DNA of 64,000 bases from Anaerolineales bacterium (GCA_015075275.1 JABTUU010000001.1:124001-188000); one strand, 5' to 3'. Numbered from the stretch's first letter, positions 24,286 through 33,247 are shown. Numbers and translations are program-made. The notes: a model not told the origin generated them from the letters alone.

Positions 24286-25776
24286 ATGGCAGAAGATAAA
24301 CCCGCCCTGAGCAAGATCGAAGGGAAACCCGAAGAGAAAAAAGAAGTCAAAGCCGCGGACAATCTCGTCGTATCGAAACATTCGATCAAGATCGGCGGCA
24401 AGACGATCAAGTACACCGTCACAGCGGGGACGATGGTGCTGAAAGAAGAATCAGCCGACCGCGAGAAAGAAGCGGAGGGCGAGAAGCCGAAGGCGCAGGT
24501 CTTCTTCGTCGCGTATACCAAAGACGGAGTCGGCGATACGGCGAAGCGTCCGCTCACGTTTTCGTTCAACGGCGGACCGGGTTCGTCATCTGTGTGGCTG
24601 CATCTCGGCGTGCTGGGCCCGCGCCGTGTGTTGATGAAGAACGACGGCGATCTGCCGAAGCCGCCGTTTCAATTGAAGGACAATGAATTTTCGATCCTCG
24701 ATGAGACCGATCTGGTGTTCATTGACCCGATGAACACGGGCTACACACGACCTGTCGAAGGCGTTGCGCCGAAGCAATGGCACGGCTTCAAAAAAGATAT
24801 TGAGCTGGTCGGCGATTTCATCCGTTTGTATGCCACGCGCTACAACCGCTGGCTCTCGCCGAAATTTTTGATCGGCGAAAGTTACGGCACCACGCGCGCT
24901 TCGGGGCTTTCGGGATATTTGCAGGAACGGCACGGCATGTACTTGAACGGACTCATGCTCATCTCTGCCGTGTTGGATTTCACCACGATTGATTTCAACG
25001 TCAACAACGACCTGCCCTACATCATGTTCCTGCCTGGGTACACAGCCACCGCATGGTATCACGACGCGCTCAAGCCGCATCGTCCGTTGCAGGATTGGTT
25101 GAAGGAAGCCGAAGAATTCGCGCTCGGTGATTATGCTAAAGCATTGCATAAAGGCGATTCGCTGACGAAAGAAGAACGCGCCGACATCGTCAAACGCGCG
25201 TCGTATTTCACGGGCATCTCGGAACAATTTATCGAACGCTCGAATCTGCGCATCAATGATCAGCATTATTTCAAAGAACTTTTGCGCGAGCGCGGACTCA
25301 CCGTTGGTCGGCTCGACTCGCGTTTGATCGGGCGCGACAGGCTCGGCGTCACCGAACATGCCGAGTACGATCCGTTGCTCACGAACATCATGGGTCCGTA
25401 TACCGCCGCGTTCTACGATTACATCCGCCGCGAGTTGAAATTTGAATCCGATCTGCCGTATGAAATTTTGAGCGGCTTCGTGCATCCGTGGTCGTATAAA
25501 GAATTTGAGAATGCGTATGTCAACGTCGGTGAAACTTTGCGCGCCGCGATGACCTACAACCCGTATCTCAAAGTCTACGTGGCGAACGGATATTACGATC
25601 TCGGCACACCCTACTTCGCAACCGAATACACATTCAACCATCTCGGTCTCGATGAGTCGTTGCGCGGCAACGTGACAATGGGTTACTACGAAGCAGGTCA
25701 CATGATGTACATTCACATCCCCTCGCTCAAGCAAATGAAAAAAGATCTGGCGGCATTCATCAAGGATTCCGCGTAA
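24286..25776 (+). CDS. S10-family serine carboxypeptidase-like peptidase
   Basis: A 496-residue enzyme of the S10 clan: NGGPGSSSVW builds the oxyanion hole, Ser199 lies in GESYGTTRA, Asp438 in GYYDLGTP and His472 in EAGHMMY, so a complete triad is present. There is no signal peptide; the first 40 residues are highly charged, so it seems cytoplasmic, unlike many secreted relatives. The stop is directly followed by the ATG of the isomerase gene without a gap. Confidence 0.9.
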   Translation: MAEDKPALSKIEGKPEEKKEVKAADNLVVSKHSIKIGGKTIKYTVTAGTMVLKEESADREKEAEGEKPKAQVFFVAYTKDGVGDTAKRPLTFSFNGGPGSSSVWLHLGVLGPRRVLMKNDGDLPKPPFQLKDNEFSILDETDLVFIDPMNTGYTRPVEGVAPKQWHGFKKDIELVGDFIRLYATRYNRWLSPKFLIGESYGTTRASGLSGYLQERHGMYLNGLMLISAVLDFTTIDFNVNNDLPYIMFLPGYTATAWYHDALKPHRPLQDWLKEAEEFALGDYAKALHKGDSLTKEERADIVKRASYFTGISEQFIERSNLRINDQHYFKELLRERGLTVGRLDSRLIGRDRLGVTEHAEYDPLLTNIMGPYTAAFYDYIRRELKFESDLPYEILSGFVHPWSYKEFENAYVNVGETLRAAMTYNPYLKVYVANGYYDLGTPYFATEYTFNHLGLDESLRGNVTMGYYEAGHMMYIHIPSLKQMKKDLAAFIKDSA

Positions 25777-26841
25777 ATGAATCTCGACGACCTCGAACGC
25801 TTCAAACAACTCGACACCCTCAACATGCTCGGCGAGATTGACAACCTCCCCGACCAACTCGCCTTTGCCTATCAACTCGGCATGAAGCATCCACTGCCCG
25901 ATTGGAAGGATTTCAGACAAGTCGTCATCGCGGGCATGGGCGGATCCGCCATCGGCGCGGACTTGCTCGCCTCGTATTGCGCTTCTCTCGCCCTTCTGCC
26001 TGTTTCAGTCCATCGAGATTACTCACTCCCCCTCTTCGCCCGCGGACGTGAGACTCTCGTCATTTGTTCGTCGCACTCAGGCAACACTGAAGAGACTCTC
26101 GACGCGTTCGAGTCCGCTCGCCAATCCGAATGTCGAATCGTTGTCGTTTGCACGGGCGGAGAACTTGAAAAACGCGCAAAAGAAAATAACATCCCCGTCT
26201 GGATGTTTGATCATGCAGGTCAGCCGCGCGCCGCGGTGGGATTCTCGTTTGGTTTACTACTCGCCATGTTCCAAAGACTCGGTATCATCCCCGATCAATC
26301 GAAAGAGATGGAAGACGCGGTCGAGTCCATGAAGCGGACACAACAACACTTGAAAGCCGATGTTCCCGCAGTGAAGAATCCTGCCAAGCGTTACGCGGGT
26401 CAACTGATGGGGAGGTGGGTGACGTTCATGGGATCGGGCTTGCTCAGCGTTGTTGCGCGAAGATGGAAGGGACAGATCAACGAAGTGGCGAAAGCAGGCG
26501 CGAACTTCGAGTTCATCCCCGAAGCCGATCACAACACGCTGGCTGGGACGATGAATCCGCAAGAGACGCTCAACGCCCACACCATGACCCTCTTCCTGCG
26601 CGCGCCCTCCGACCATCCGCGCAACAGGCTGAGGTCCGATCTGACGCGCAAAGCCTTCATGCTCGAAGGCATGAACACGGATTACGTGGACGCGCGCGGG
26701 GATACTCCCTTCGCTCACATGTGGACGTCCATTCTATTTGGCGATTACATGGCGTACTATTTGGCAATGGGCTACGGCGTTGACCCCACTCCGATTCAGG
26801 CGCTAGTGGAATTCAAAGAAGCGATGAAGGAAGCGAAGTAA
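25777..26841 (+). CDS. Bifunctional phosphoglucose/phosphomannose isomerase
   Basis: A 354-residue SIS-fold isomerase. GMGGSAIGADL near residue 50 and SSHSGNTEETLDAF near 93 are the sugar-phosphate binding parts, and the C-terminal half carries EADHNTLAGTMNP with a conserved His. It interconverts glucose-6-phosphate or mannose-6-phosphate with fructose-6-phosphate, feeding glycolysis or mannose sugars. It is immediately downstream of the peptidase gene and likely co-transcribed. Confidence 0.85.
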   Translation: MNLDDLERFKQLDTLNMLGEIDNLPDQLAFAYQLGMKHPLPDWKDFRQVVIAGMGGSAIGADLLASYCASLALLPVSVHRDYSLPLFARGRETLVICSSHSGNTEETLDAFESARQSECRIVVVCTGGELEKRAKENNIPVWMFDHAGQPRAAVGFSFGLLLAMFQRLGIIPDQSKEMEDAVESMKRTQQHLKADVPAVKNPAKRYAGQLMGRWVTFMGSGLLSVVARRWKGQINEVAKAGANFEFIPEADHNTLAGTMNPQETLNAHTMTLFLRAPSDHPRNRLRSDLTRKAFMLEGMNTDYVDARGDTPFAHMWTSILFGDYMAYYLAMGYGVDPTPIQALVEFKEAMKEAK

Positions 26842-26847
26842 AACACC

Positions 26848-26969
26848 CAGGGCTTGCGCAATTTGAAAACCTTTTGCCGCGAATTACGCGAATTTCCGCT
26901 AAATTTTTAAACAATTCGCGTGAATTAGCGAAATTCGCGGCTATGGCTCTTGGTTTTGCGTAAGTCCTG
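26848..26969. mobile_element. 122-bp MITE-like element
   Basis: The terminal inverted repeats CAGGGCTTGCGCAA and (reversed) CAGGACTTACGCAA match at 12 of 14 bases. The element is flanked on both sides by the same five bases, ACACC (26843-26847 and 26970-26974), which is a target-site duplication. The inside is a long imperfect palindrome built on CCGCGAATT-type words. It has no coding capacity, so it would need a transposase from elsewhere. Confidence 0.75.
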
Positions 26970-26999
26970 ACACCTTTATTCACGTGAATCGAGGAATGT

Positions 27000-28013
27000 A
27001 TGCGAAGGTCGGCCGCTTTCATGTTATTGCTATGGATGGTTTTGGTATCTTGCGCCAGCCCGGTGCCTGCGCCGACAGTGACGGCAGTGCCGTCTGCAAC
27101 GCACACGGCGGCGCCGACTTCCACGATCACGCTAACCGCGACGGCGACGCTCACGCTAACACCATCTCTCTCCGCATACGGCGTGATAGACCTGAATGTG
27201 GGAGAGAAACTCCAGGCAGAGGGAATAGTCATCCCCGAGGAGCTCAAGAATCCCGAATACAAGCTCGACCTGGCGACAGAATACAAAAAGACAGAGTGGG
27301 GTAACGCTTACGGGATAGACATACCCACCACCGTGATCCCCGAGAAGGGAATAGCCTACGGCAAGTACCACATCAAAGGCATCGGGGCGACGCAGGAGGC
27401 GTGGGACGAGTACGCCAAGCAACACATCAAGTACATGTGGATCCACTACAGAGAGTACGGCAACGAGGCTGACCGCGACATAACGCTCGAGCAGTATGTG
27501 GAGCTACTCAAGGCGGGGCGGGGCGGATTTGAGATCCCGCAGTACAACCCCAAGACGGGGTTCTTTGACCTCAAGGCGACGGTCAACCCAATAGCAGGCT
27601 ATGTCAAAGTGATCTCGGATAATAAATATAAAGAGTTGCCGTTAAAGGGATCTACTGAGCATTCTAACCTTTTCTATATCGATAAAAATGGAATGGTGTG
27701 GAGTATAGGAAATGATTTTGAGGCTATCATTGAACAATGGATGGATCCAAAAGCTAAGGCCGCTAATAAACCATATATTATTGGTCCAAATCTGGCTTAC
27801 GCCTTAGTTACTGGTACAGCAAGAATCGGTTTAAATCCAAATGAGTGTCTTGCGACCAATGTTGGGATAGCAGCGTGTATTAGAGATAGTGCCAAGGTTG
27901 AGAAAAAATATACTGACTTTAGCGTGGGAATTGTGCCACTTTATACAGAATGGCTCAAGAGATATGAGGATGGGGATCATAGCGCCAAGCCACCAATGTG
28001 GATAGATGACTAG
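27000..28013 (+). CDS. Secreted lipoprotein of unknown function
   Basis: A 337-residue protein. The N-terminus MRRSAAFMLLLWMVLVSCAS has a clear lipobox with Cys18, and a Thr/Ala/Pro-rich linker to about residue 58. The body matches nothing I recognise and has many Tyr, Lys and Glu, with repeated IPE words near residue 70-120. From about 27600 the base composition becomes clearly more AT-rich, unlike its neighbours. It stands right after a MITE. A gain by transfer is plausible. Confidence 0.6.
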   Translation: MRRSAAFMLLLWMVLVSCASPVPAPTVTAVPSATHTAAPTSTITLTATATLTLTPSLSAYGVIDLNVGEKLQAEGIVIPEELKNPEYKLDLATEYKKTEWGNAYGIDIPTTVIPEKGIAYGKYHIKGIGATQEAWDEYAKQHIKYMWIHYREYGNEADRDITLEQYVELLKAGRGGFEIPQYNPKTGFFDLKATVNPIAGYVKVISDNKYKELPLKGSTEHSNLFYIDKNGMVWSIGNDFEAIIEQWMDPKAKAANKPYIIGPNLAYALVTGTARIGLNPNECLATNVGIAACIRDSAKVEKKYTDFSVGIVPLYTEWLKRYEDGDHSAKPPMWIDD

Positions 28014-28044
28014 CAGTTGATTGTGTTCTGCCAAGTATGATAGG

Positions 28045-29025
28045 GTGAGTAGTGTGAGGGGCAAGATTTTATTATTCTCTGTGTTATTGCTCGCTGTTGC
28101 GGGACTTGCGTGCCTCGCGCTACTGGTGCCATTTACTACCAGCTCGACAGTCGCTGGCTACGAGTACAGGGTTAACACCCTGCGGGCCAACTGGTATCTC
28201 ATGACAAATGGGTATAACAAACATAATAACACTATCAAGATATCTCTCGTGGATCAAGTGCAGACAGGCTACCAGCACACGGGCAAGGATAATATGGTGT
28301 TCCAGAGCGTCTCAGCCATAACGCAAGGAGATGATCTCGTGATGACCATACAGTATGACCCAGTGCAGAGGGAGAACTACAAGGGTGGCAAGGGAAATGG
28401 TAGCTACACCCGCGACCTGTATATGTATCTCTGCCTTGCTTTGCAGGGAGATAACCCTCAACCCAACGATTGTTATAAGAAGGCAGACTTGCAGATTGCA
28501 CGAGAACGCTGGCTACCTGGGAAAGCGGTAGATTTAACACAACAGAAGGATGTCTCGTGGAGATTAGTGGGTAGAGTACATGCGCAGGCGTGTGCAGGGA
28601 CTATACCGTGTGGTGGACTCACAACGGCAGGATATTGTTCGAATGCTGTGACAACAAGCTGTTCGTCAGATACCGATTGCCAAGGTGGTGGTACTTGCAT
28701 CGGTGGTGGGCAGTCGAACTGCAACACCTCGCTCAACAACATCAACTGCAAGACGCTGACAGTCAAGGATCAATGCGAGACACAGGGCTATGTGAGTAAC
28801 TGTGCCTTGGGATGTAACACCTCGGCGGAGAATTTTTGTAGCTGGGGCACGGGAGGTGGAGGCGGGTCCTGTCCGCCAGAGTGCAGGCAGGGGAGTGCGT
28901 GCGGGACGGGGTACTCGGGGGCGTCTGGTTGCTCTGGGAGCGGACCTGGAGGAGGATGCAAGACTAATCAGGTGTGTTGCTCAGCCAACTCGTGCGGAGG
29001 CGGGGAGGCTTTCTTCAAATCTTGA
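28045..29025 (+). CDS. Cys-rich secreted or membrane-anchored protein
   Basis: About 326 residues. A hydrophobic segment (GKILLFSVLLLAVAGL region) can serve as signal or anchor, and the last about 140 residues hold more than 25 cysteines and many Gly/Ser (CSSDTDCQGGG, GGGGGSCPPEC). Such a C-terminus suggests many disulfides. GTG 28045 is the most likely start, with a TTG at 28021 as the alternative; no strong ribosome site helps. Codon choice (ATA, AGG, TAT) differs from its neighbours. The frame stops abruptly in FFKS, so a truncation is possible. Confidence 0.5.
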   Translation: MSSVRGKILLFSVLLLAVAGLACLALLVPFTTSSTVAGYEYRVNTLRANWYLMTNGYNKHNNTIKISLVDQVQTGYQHTGKDNMVFQSVSAITQGDDLVMTIQYDPVQRENYKGGKGNGSYTRDLYMYLCLALQGDNPQPNDCYKKADLQIARERWLPGKAVDLTQQKDVSWRLVGRVHAQACAGTIPCGGLTTAGYCSNAVTTSCSSDTDCQGGGTCIGGGQSNCNTSLNNINCKTLTVKDQCETQGYVSNCALGCNTSAENFCSWGTGGGGGSCPPECRQGSACGTGYSGASGCSGSGPGGGCKTNQVCCSANSCGGGEAFFKS

Positions 29026-29239
29026 GATACAACATCATTTTCCCGCTAAAACTTTTTTCTCTGGCATTGCAGAAATCAATGCTCGAAGAGTGTTGTTCAC
29101 TTGATCTGACGACGTAAAAACTTTGGCGATATTTGATTCGATGAGAACAACGAGCGGCTCGCGCTTCATCTTTGCGGCAAAACGCAACCGTTTTGCCGCA
29201 AAATCAACAGTGTTCTGGTAAATATGGTTTAATGTCCCT
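29026..29239. other. Intergenic region with palindrome
   Basis: No gene is seen. Near 29172-29203 GCGGCAAAACG and CGTTTTGCCGC form a hairpin with a CAAC loop. A weak -10 (TTTAAT, 29228-29233) ends six bases before the ATG at 29240. Confidence 0.5.
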
Positions 29240-30088
29240 ATGATTTTGAAATCATCCGCGCGCTCCATTCTCTATCAAACGGAAAAATTTATTCAGCGCG
29301 TTCGCTTTGCCTCACAGCCTGCCGATTTGCCCATCCTCCTCGGCATTTCCTTCCCCAAAAGCGGAACACATCTGCTCGATCAAATCTTGCTCGGCTTCTC
29401 GAACGTCGCGCCGTATGCGAAACGATTGCACTCATTCTACGCCGAGTACGAAGGTGAAAGCGGAGTCAAGCGCGCGCCCGAGCAGGCGATTCGCTGGCTC
29501 GATTCGCTTCGTCAGCGCGATGTTGCGTCGGCGCATCTTTTTGCGCGACCTGAGGCGGTCATGCGCGTTCGCTCGTCGAAATTTATTCCGTTCTTCATCT
29601 TCCGCGATCCGCGCGATGTGGTCGTCTCGCATGTGTTCTACGTCACCGAGATGGAAAAGAATCACGCGCATCACGCCTATTATCAGTCGCTTCCCGATTT
29701 CAACGCGCGGTTCAAAGCCAGCATTTTGGGAAGACCCGACGCGGGTATTGAATTCCCGAACATCGCCGAACGCTTCGCTCCGTACATGGATTGGCTGAAT
29801 CATCCCGAAGCGCTTTCCATCCATTTTGAGGATTTGATCCACGCCCGCGCCGCGACTCTCGCTCGCATTCTGGATCATTTCCTCACCCGCGTCCCGCTTC
29901 CATCGCCCCGCGAGCTGATTCTCGACTCTTTGGAATCGTCCATCAACCCCAGCCGTTCTCCCACCTTCCGTTCAGGGAAGACAGGCGAATGGAAGAAATA
30001 TTTCACGGACGAACATAAAAAGATATTCAAGGATGTTGCAGGCGATTTGTTGATAAGATTAGGATATGAGCGAACAAAAGATTGGTAA
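29240..30088 (+). CDS. Sulfotransferase-domain protein
   Basis: A 282-residue protein with the PAPS 5'-phosphosulfate loop as SFPKSGTHLLDQ (residues about 38-49) and the 3'-phosphate-binding motif FRDPRDVVVSH near 123. It transfers sulfate from PAPS to a hydroxyl of a sugar, lipid or small molecule. No sulfation partner gene is near except the glycosyltransferase downstream, so a modified glycan is possible. No Shine-Dalgarno is seen; a leaderless start is possible. Confidence 0.85.
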   Translation: MILKSSARSILYQTEKFIQRVRFASQPADLPILLGISFPKSGTHLLDQILLGFSNVAPYAKRLHSFYAEYEGESGVKRAPEQAIRWLDSLRQRDVASAHLFARPEAVMRVRSSKFIPFFIFRDPRDVVVSHVFYVTEMEKNHAHHAYYQSLPDFNARFKASILGRPDAGIEFPNIAERFAPYMDWLNHPEALSIHFEDLIHARAATLARILDHFLTRVPLPSPRELILDSLESSINPSRSPTFRSGKTGEWKKYFTDEHKKIFKDVAGDLLIRLGYERTKDW

Positions 30089-30106
30089 ATCTGCCCTCGC
30101 CCCTCG

Positions 30107-30129
30107 CCCCTCTCCCGCTGGGAGAGGGG
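30107..30129. repeat. Palindromic repeat before the glycosyltransferase
   Basis: CCCCTCTCCC, GCT, GGGAGAGGGG is an exact 10-base inverted repeat. It lies about 13 bases from the TTG start at 30143, and its right flank (GGGGGTGA) may serve as the ribosome binding site. Confidence 0.7.
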
Positions 30130-30142
30130 ATGGGGGTGAGAG

Positions 30143-31075
30143 TTGAACTGCTCGGTCGTCATCCGCGCGTATAACGAAGAGAAACACATCGGGCGTTTGC
30201 TGGAGGGAGTCAAACAGCAAACTCTGAACGATGTGGAGATTATCCTCGTCGATTCGGGTTCGACGGATGCGACGGTTTCGATTGCCGAGTCGTTCGGCGC
30301 GCGGATCGTGCGAATCGCTTCGGGGGAGTTCACGTTTGGGAGGTCGCTCAACTTCGGGGTGCGCGCAGCGACGCGTGAATTTATTGTCATCGCCAGCGCC
30401 CATGTCTATCCCGTGTATCCCGATTGGTTGGAGTCGTTGTTGCGTCCGTTCAAGGACGGAGGGGTTGCGCTCACCTACGGCAAACAGCGCGGACCCGACT
30501 CGGCGAAATATTCGGAACAGCAAATTTTTCATCGCTGGTATCCCGATGCGAGCGCCTCGGATCAACCGACTGCGTTTTGCAACAACGCCAATGCCGCGAT
30601 ACGAAAAAGTTTGTGGGAGAAGAATCCGTACGATGAAGCGCTGACGGGACTCGAAGACCTAGCGTGGGCGAAGTGGGCGAAGGAGCAGGGATACAAAATC
30701 GCCTACGTCGCCGAAGCCGAGATCGTTCACATCCACAATGAGACGCCGCGCGGCGTGTTCAATCGTTATCGCCGCGAAGCGATGGCGTTCAAGCGAATCT
30801 ACCCCGAGTCGCATTTCAATGTGTATGATTTTGTACGACTCGCAATAACTAATATTTTCAGCGACCTGTGGCACGCGGCGCGCGAGCGCGTGTTGCTGAA
30901 AAATTTTGCATCAATATTCTGGTTCCGCTTCATGCAGTTTTACGGGACGAGGACGGGTCACCGCGAGACCAGTCTGGTCACGCCGCAGTTGCGCGAGACG
31001 TTCTATTATGCGCGGGAACGAAAGAAGAAAGAGGAAAACGATAGGGGAGTGGAGCCGATACGTTATCAACCTTGA
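30143..31075 (+). CDS. Family 2 glycosyltransferase
   Basis: A 310-residue GT-A enzyme: VVIRAYNEEKHIGRLLEG, DSGSTDAT, ASAHVYP as the site of the metal/nucleotide motif, and EDLAWAKWAKEQG as the later catalytic part. It uses a nucleotide sugar to extend a glycan; donor and acceptor are unknown. The start is TTG, after GGGGGTGA. A C-terminal charged segment lacks membrane helices. It follows the sulfotransferase gene and could share its transcript. Confidence 0.88.
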   Translation: MNCSVVIRAYNEEKHIGRLLEGVKQQTLNDVEIILVDSGSTDATVSIAESFGARIVRIASGEFTFGRSLNFGVRAATREFIVIASAHVYPVYPDWLESLLRPFKDGGVALTYGKQRGPDSAKYSEQQIFHRWYPDASASDQPTAFCNNANAAIRKSLWEKNPYDEALTGLEDLAWAKWAKEQGYKIAYVAEAEIVHIHNETPRGVFNRYRREAMAFKRIYPESHFNVYDFVRLAITNIFSDLWHAARERVLLKNFASIFWFRFMQFYGTRTGHRETSLVTPQLRETFYYARERKKKEENDRGVEPIRYQP

Positions 31076-31103
31076 AGCGTTAATCGCGTCTAACAATTAC
31101 AAT

Positions 31104-31676
31104 ATGGATATTAAACCGTTTCTGGATATTGCCTCTCGCGACCATTCACACCTCTGCCCGCGGCAGATCCTTGGCGTTCGCATCGGGCTTAAGGGGCTGG
31201 CTGTTTGCGGTGTAGATGCGTCGTCTAAAGCCAAACATTTGCTCGTCATCTCCGAGACCGACGGCTGTTTTGTGGATGGAATCATCGCTGCGACGAAATG
31301 TACCGTAGGGCATCGCACATTGCGAATCGAAGATTACGGCAAGGTCGCCGCGACGTTCATTCACACAGAAACGAATCGAGCGTTTCGGATTGCTCCCACA
31401 TTGGATGTCCGTGAAAAAGCGCCGCGCCATGCGCCCAAAGAAAAACGCCGCTACTTCGCGCAACTGCAAGCCTACCAATCCATGCCCGATGATGAATTGA
31501 TGACCGTGCAAGAAGTTGAATTGAATTTCGACGTTCGTGATATTGTTTCGCGCGCCGGCAGACGAGTCAACTGTGCAAAATGCGGGGAAGAGATTATCAA
31601 CGAAAGAGAAAGAATTGTAGATGGGAATGTTTATTGCAAGCCTTGCGCAGAGGGCGGGTATTGTCAATTAGCCTAA
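31104..31676 (+). CDS. FmdE-family protein with C-terminal zinc finger
   Basis: A 190-residue protein resembling the FmdE (formylmethanofuran dehydrogenase subunit E) domain: DHSHLCPRQILGVRIGLKG and the TKCTVGHRTLRIEDYGK block are typical. The C-terminus CAKCGEEI...CKPCAEGGYC is a zinc finger of the DksA/TraR kind. Such proteins are linked by context to molybdopterin enzymes, and molybdate transport genes follow. ATG 31104 gives the family N-terminus; a longer frame starts inside the glycosyltransferase. The role is inferred only. Confidence 0.8.
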   Translation: MDIKPFLDIASRDHSHLCPRQILGVRIGLKGLAVCGVDASSKAKHLLVISETDGCFVDGIIAATKCTVGHRTLRIEDYGKVAATFIHTETNRAFRIAPTLDVREKAPRHAPKEKRRYFAQLQAYQSMPDDELMTVQEVELNFDVRDIVSRAGRRVNCAKCGEEIINERERIVDGNVYCKPCAEGGYCQLA

Positions 31677-31677
31677 T

Positions 31678-31775
31678 GTCATTGCGAGCCGCGCTTTTGA
31701 TTTTGGCGGCGAAGCAATCTCCACTTTGAAGGAGATTGCTTCGGACGAAGTGCAAGAGCGTCCTCGCAACGACAT
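31678..31775. repeat. GTCATTGCGAG-type inverted repeat
   Basis: It starts GTCATTGCGAG and ends CTCGCAACGAC, with a second inner pair GAAGCAATCTCC and GGAGATTGCTTC. This nested palindrome is a dispersed intergenic type seen in many bacterial genomes. Confidence 0.75.
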
Positions 31776-31819
31776 ACCTAAAGTTTGTTATTTGTCAAAA
31801 TTGTGTTCTCAAGAAAACA

Positions 31820-31838
31820 GTCAGGCTGTAAGCCTGAC
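31820..31838. repeat. Short palindrome GTCAGGCT-GTA-AGCCTGAC
   Basis: Perfect 8-base arms in the gap between the FmdE gene and the PadR gene. It probably belongs to the same class of dispersed palindromes. Confidence 0.55.
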
Positions 31839-31870
31839 CTACAAATTCACCTTGCCAGAATACAAAACCC

Positions 31871-31899
31871 CATATATACTCACTCGGTGAGTATATATG
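31871..31899. promoter_or_regulatory. Operator-like palindrome over the PadR start codon
   Basis: CATATATACTCAC, TCG, GTGAGTATATATG: 13-base arms, fully symmetric. The right arm ends in the ATG start codon at 31897, and the left arm holds TATACT-like -10 sequence. This is what an autoregulatory site would look like. It differs from the ATGT-N8-ACAT sites described for PadR of other bacteria. Confidence 0.7.
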
Positions 31900-32451
31900 A
31901 GCGAAAATAAACATTCTGGCAATCTCTCTCCCGAATTCGCCCTGCTTGGCTTTCTTGTTTCAGGTCAAAGTCATGGCTACGACCTCCACCAAAAATTCAC
32001 AACCGAACTTGGGCATGTCTGGCATCTGAGTCAGAGTCAGGCATACGCCATTTTGAAGCGGCTTGAAACTCGCGGCGATATTTCCGCTCACATTGTGGAG
32101 CAGGAAAAATTGCCAGCCCGCCAGGTTTTACGAATCACAGCCCAGGGACGAAAGCGATTCTTCGCATGGCTCGAACTCGGCATCGGCACAAATGCCCGTT
32201 CCATTCGGCTTGAATTTCTAACGCGTTTATTTTTCGCCCAACTGCATCGCTCTGAAAGCATCCCGCAAATTTATAAATCACAAATGGATGAAATTGAATC
32301 CAGCATTGGAAAGTTGGAAACGCTCATCGAACATCTTCCGCCCGAACAAATCTTCAACCGCCTCAGTCTTGACCTCCGCCTGCAACAATTGCGCCTCATC
32401 CAAAACTGGATGGCGGAGATAAGAACCCAATTCCACATTTCAAGGATATAA
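31897..32451 (+). CDS. PadR-family transcriptional regulator
   Basis: A 184-residue protein: a winged helix in residues 10-95 (FALLGFLVSGQSHGYDLHQKF, QAYAILKRLETRGDI) and a C-terminal coiled coil used for dimers (about 110-180). PadR proteins repress efflux or metabolic genes and bind small molecules. It lies two bases before modA in one operon, so it likely controls the molybdate uptake genes, in place of ModE. A perfect palindrome overlaps its start and suggests autoregulation. There is no Shine-Dalgarno, so its mRNA may be leaderless. Confidence 0.88.
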   Translation: MSENKHSGNLSPEFALLGFLVSGQSHGYDLHQKFTTELGHVWHLSQSQAYAILKRLETRGDISAHIVEQEKLPARQVLRITAQGRKRFFAWLELGIGTNARSIRLEFLTRLFFAQLHRSESIPQIYKSQMDEIESSIGKLETLIEHLPPEQIFNRLSLDLRLQQLRLIQNWMAEIRTQFHISRI

Positions 32452-32452
32452 A

Positions 32453-33238
32453 ATGAAACGCTTTGCATCACTGATACTTTTGCTTGTCCTGTTCGTAGCT
32501 GGCTGTGCGCCTGCCTCAACCCCCGCGCCTGAACCAGTCACATTGAATGTGTTCGCCGCCGCATCATTAACGGACGCATTCACCGAAATTGGAAATAATT
32601 TCCAAACCGCCAACCCAAATGTGACCGTCATATTTAACTTTGGAGGCTCTCAAACCTTACGGACTCAAATCGAAGAAGGCGCGCCCGCCGATGTGTTCGC
32701 GTCCGCAAATGCCAAAGAAATGGATGCATTAGTCGCAGGTTCGTTTGTGATGGCGGAGGCTTCTCAAGTTTTTTTGAGCAACAGGCTTGTGGTCATTCTT
32801 CCCGTTGACAATCCCGCTGGCATTGATTCGCTTGAGGACCTTGCCGCTTCTGGAATCAAAATTGTTTTAGCCGCTGAAGAAGTTCCTGTGGGTAGATATT
32901 CGCGCGAAGCATTGGATAAGATGAACGGCACGTTTGGAAGTGACTTCAAAGATAAAGTGCTGGCAAATGTCGTATCCAATGAGGATAACGTCAAGCAAGT
33001 CGTGGCGAAAATTCAACTCGGCGAAGCGGACGCGGGTATCGTGTACACTTCTGATGCCGTTGCCGCGCCTGAGTTGAAGACGATTGAAATTCCAAATGAA
33101 ATGAACATCATTGCCAAATATCCCATCGCGCCGCTGGTGGAATCCGCAAATGCGGAGTTGGCTCAGGCATTCATCGCTTACGTCCTTTCGGATGAAGGTC
33201 AGGCAATTTTGCAAAAATGGGGATTCGCTTCTCCGTAA
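32453..33238 (+). CDS. modA: Molybdate-binding lipoprotein ModA
   Basis: A 261-residue periplasmic-type binding protein: a lipoprotein signal with Cys near residue 18 (FVAGCAPA), then NVFAAASLTDAF with the typical Ser/Thr ligand region and NFGGSQTLRTQIEEGAPADVFASAN, the ModA signature. It binds molybdate or tungstate outside the cell. The start lies two bases after the PadR stop, with AAGGA before it. The permease gene follows after a repeat. Confidence 0.9.
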   Translation: MKRFASLILLLVLFVAGCAPASTPAPEPVTLNVFAAASLTDAFTEIGNNFQTANPNVTVIFNFGGSQTLRTQIEEGAPADVFASANAKEMDALVAGSFVMAEASQVFLSNRLVVILPVDNPAGIDSLEDLAASGIKIVLAAEEVPVGRYSREALDKMNGTFGSDFKDKVLANVVSNEDNVKQVVAKIQLGEADAGIVYTSDAVAAPELKTIEIPNEMNIIAKYPIAPLVESANAELAQAFIAYVLSDEGQAILQKWGFASP

Positions 33239-33247
33239 CAATAGAAA

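Noticed and set aside
24586..25920. Long minus-strand frame of 444 codons
   Set aside because: It lies fully antisense to the S10 peptidase gene, which has a complete catalytic triad. The frame is a by-product of codon bias.
29172..29203. Hairpin as terminator for the Cys-rich gene
   Set aside because: The stem is good but no T-run follows on either strand at the right place, and it is about 150 bases after the stop.
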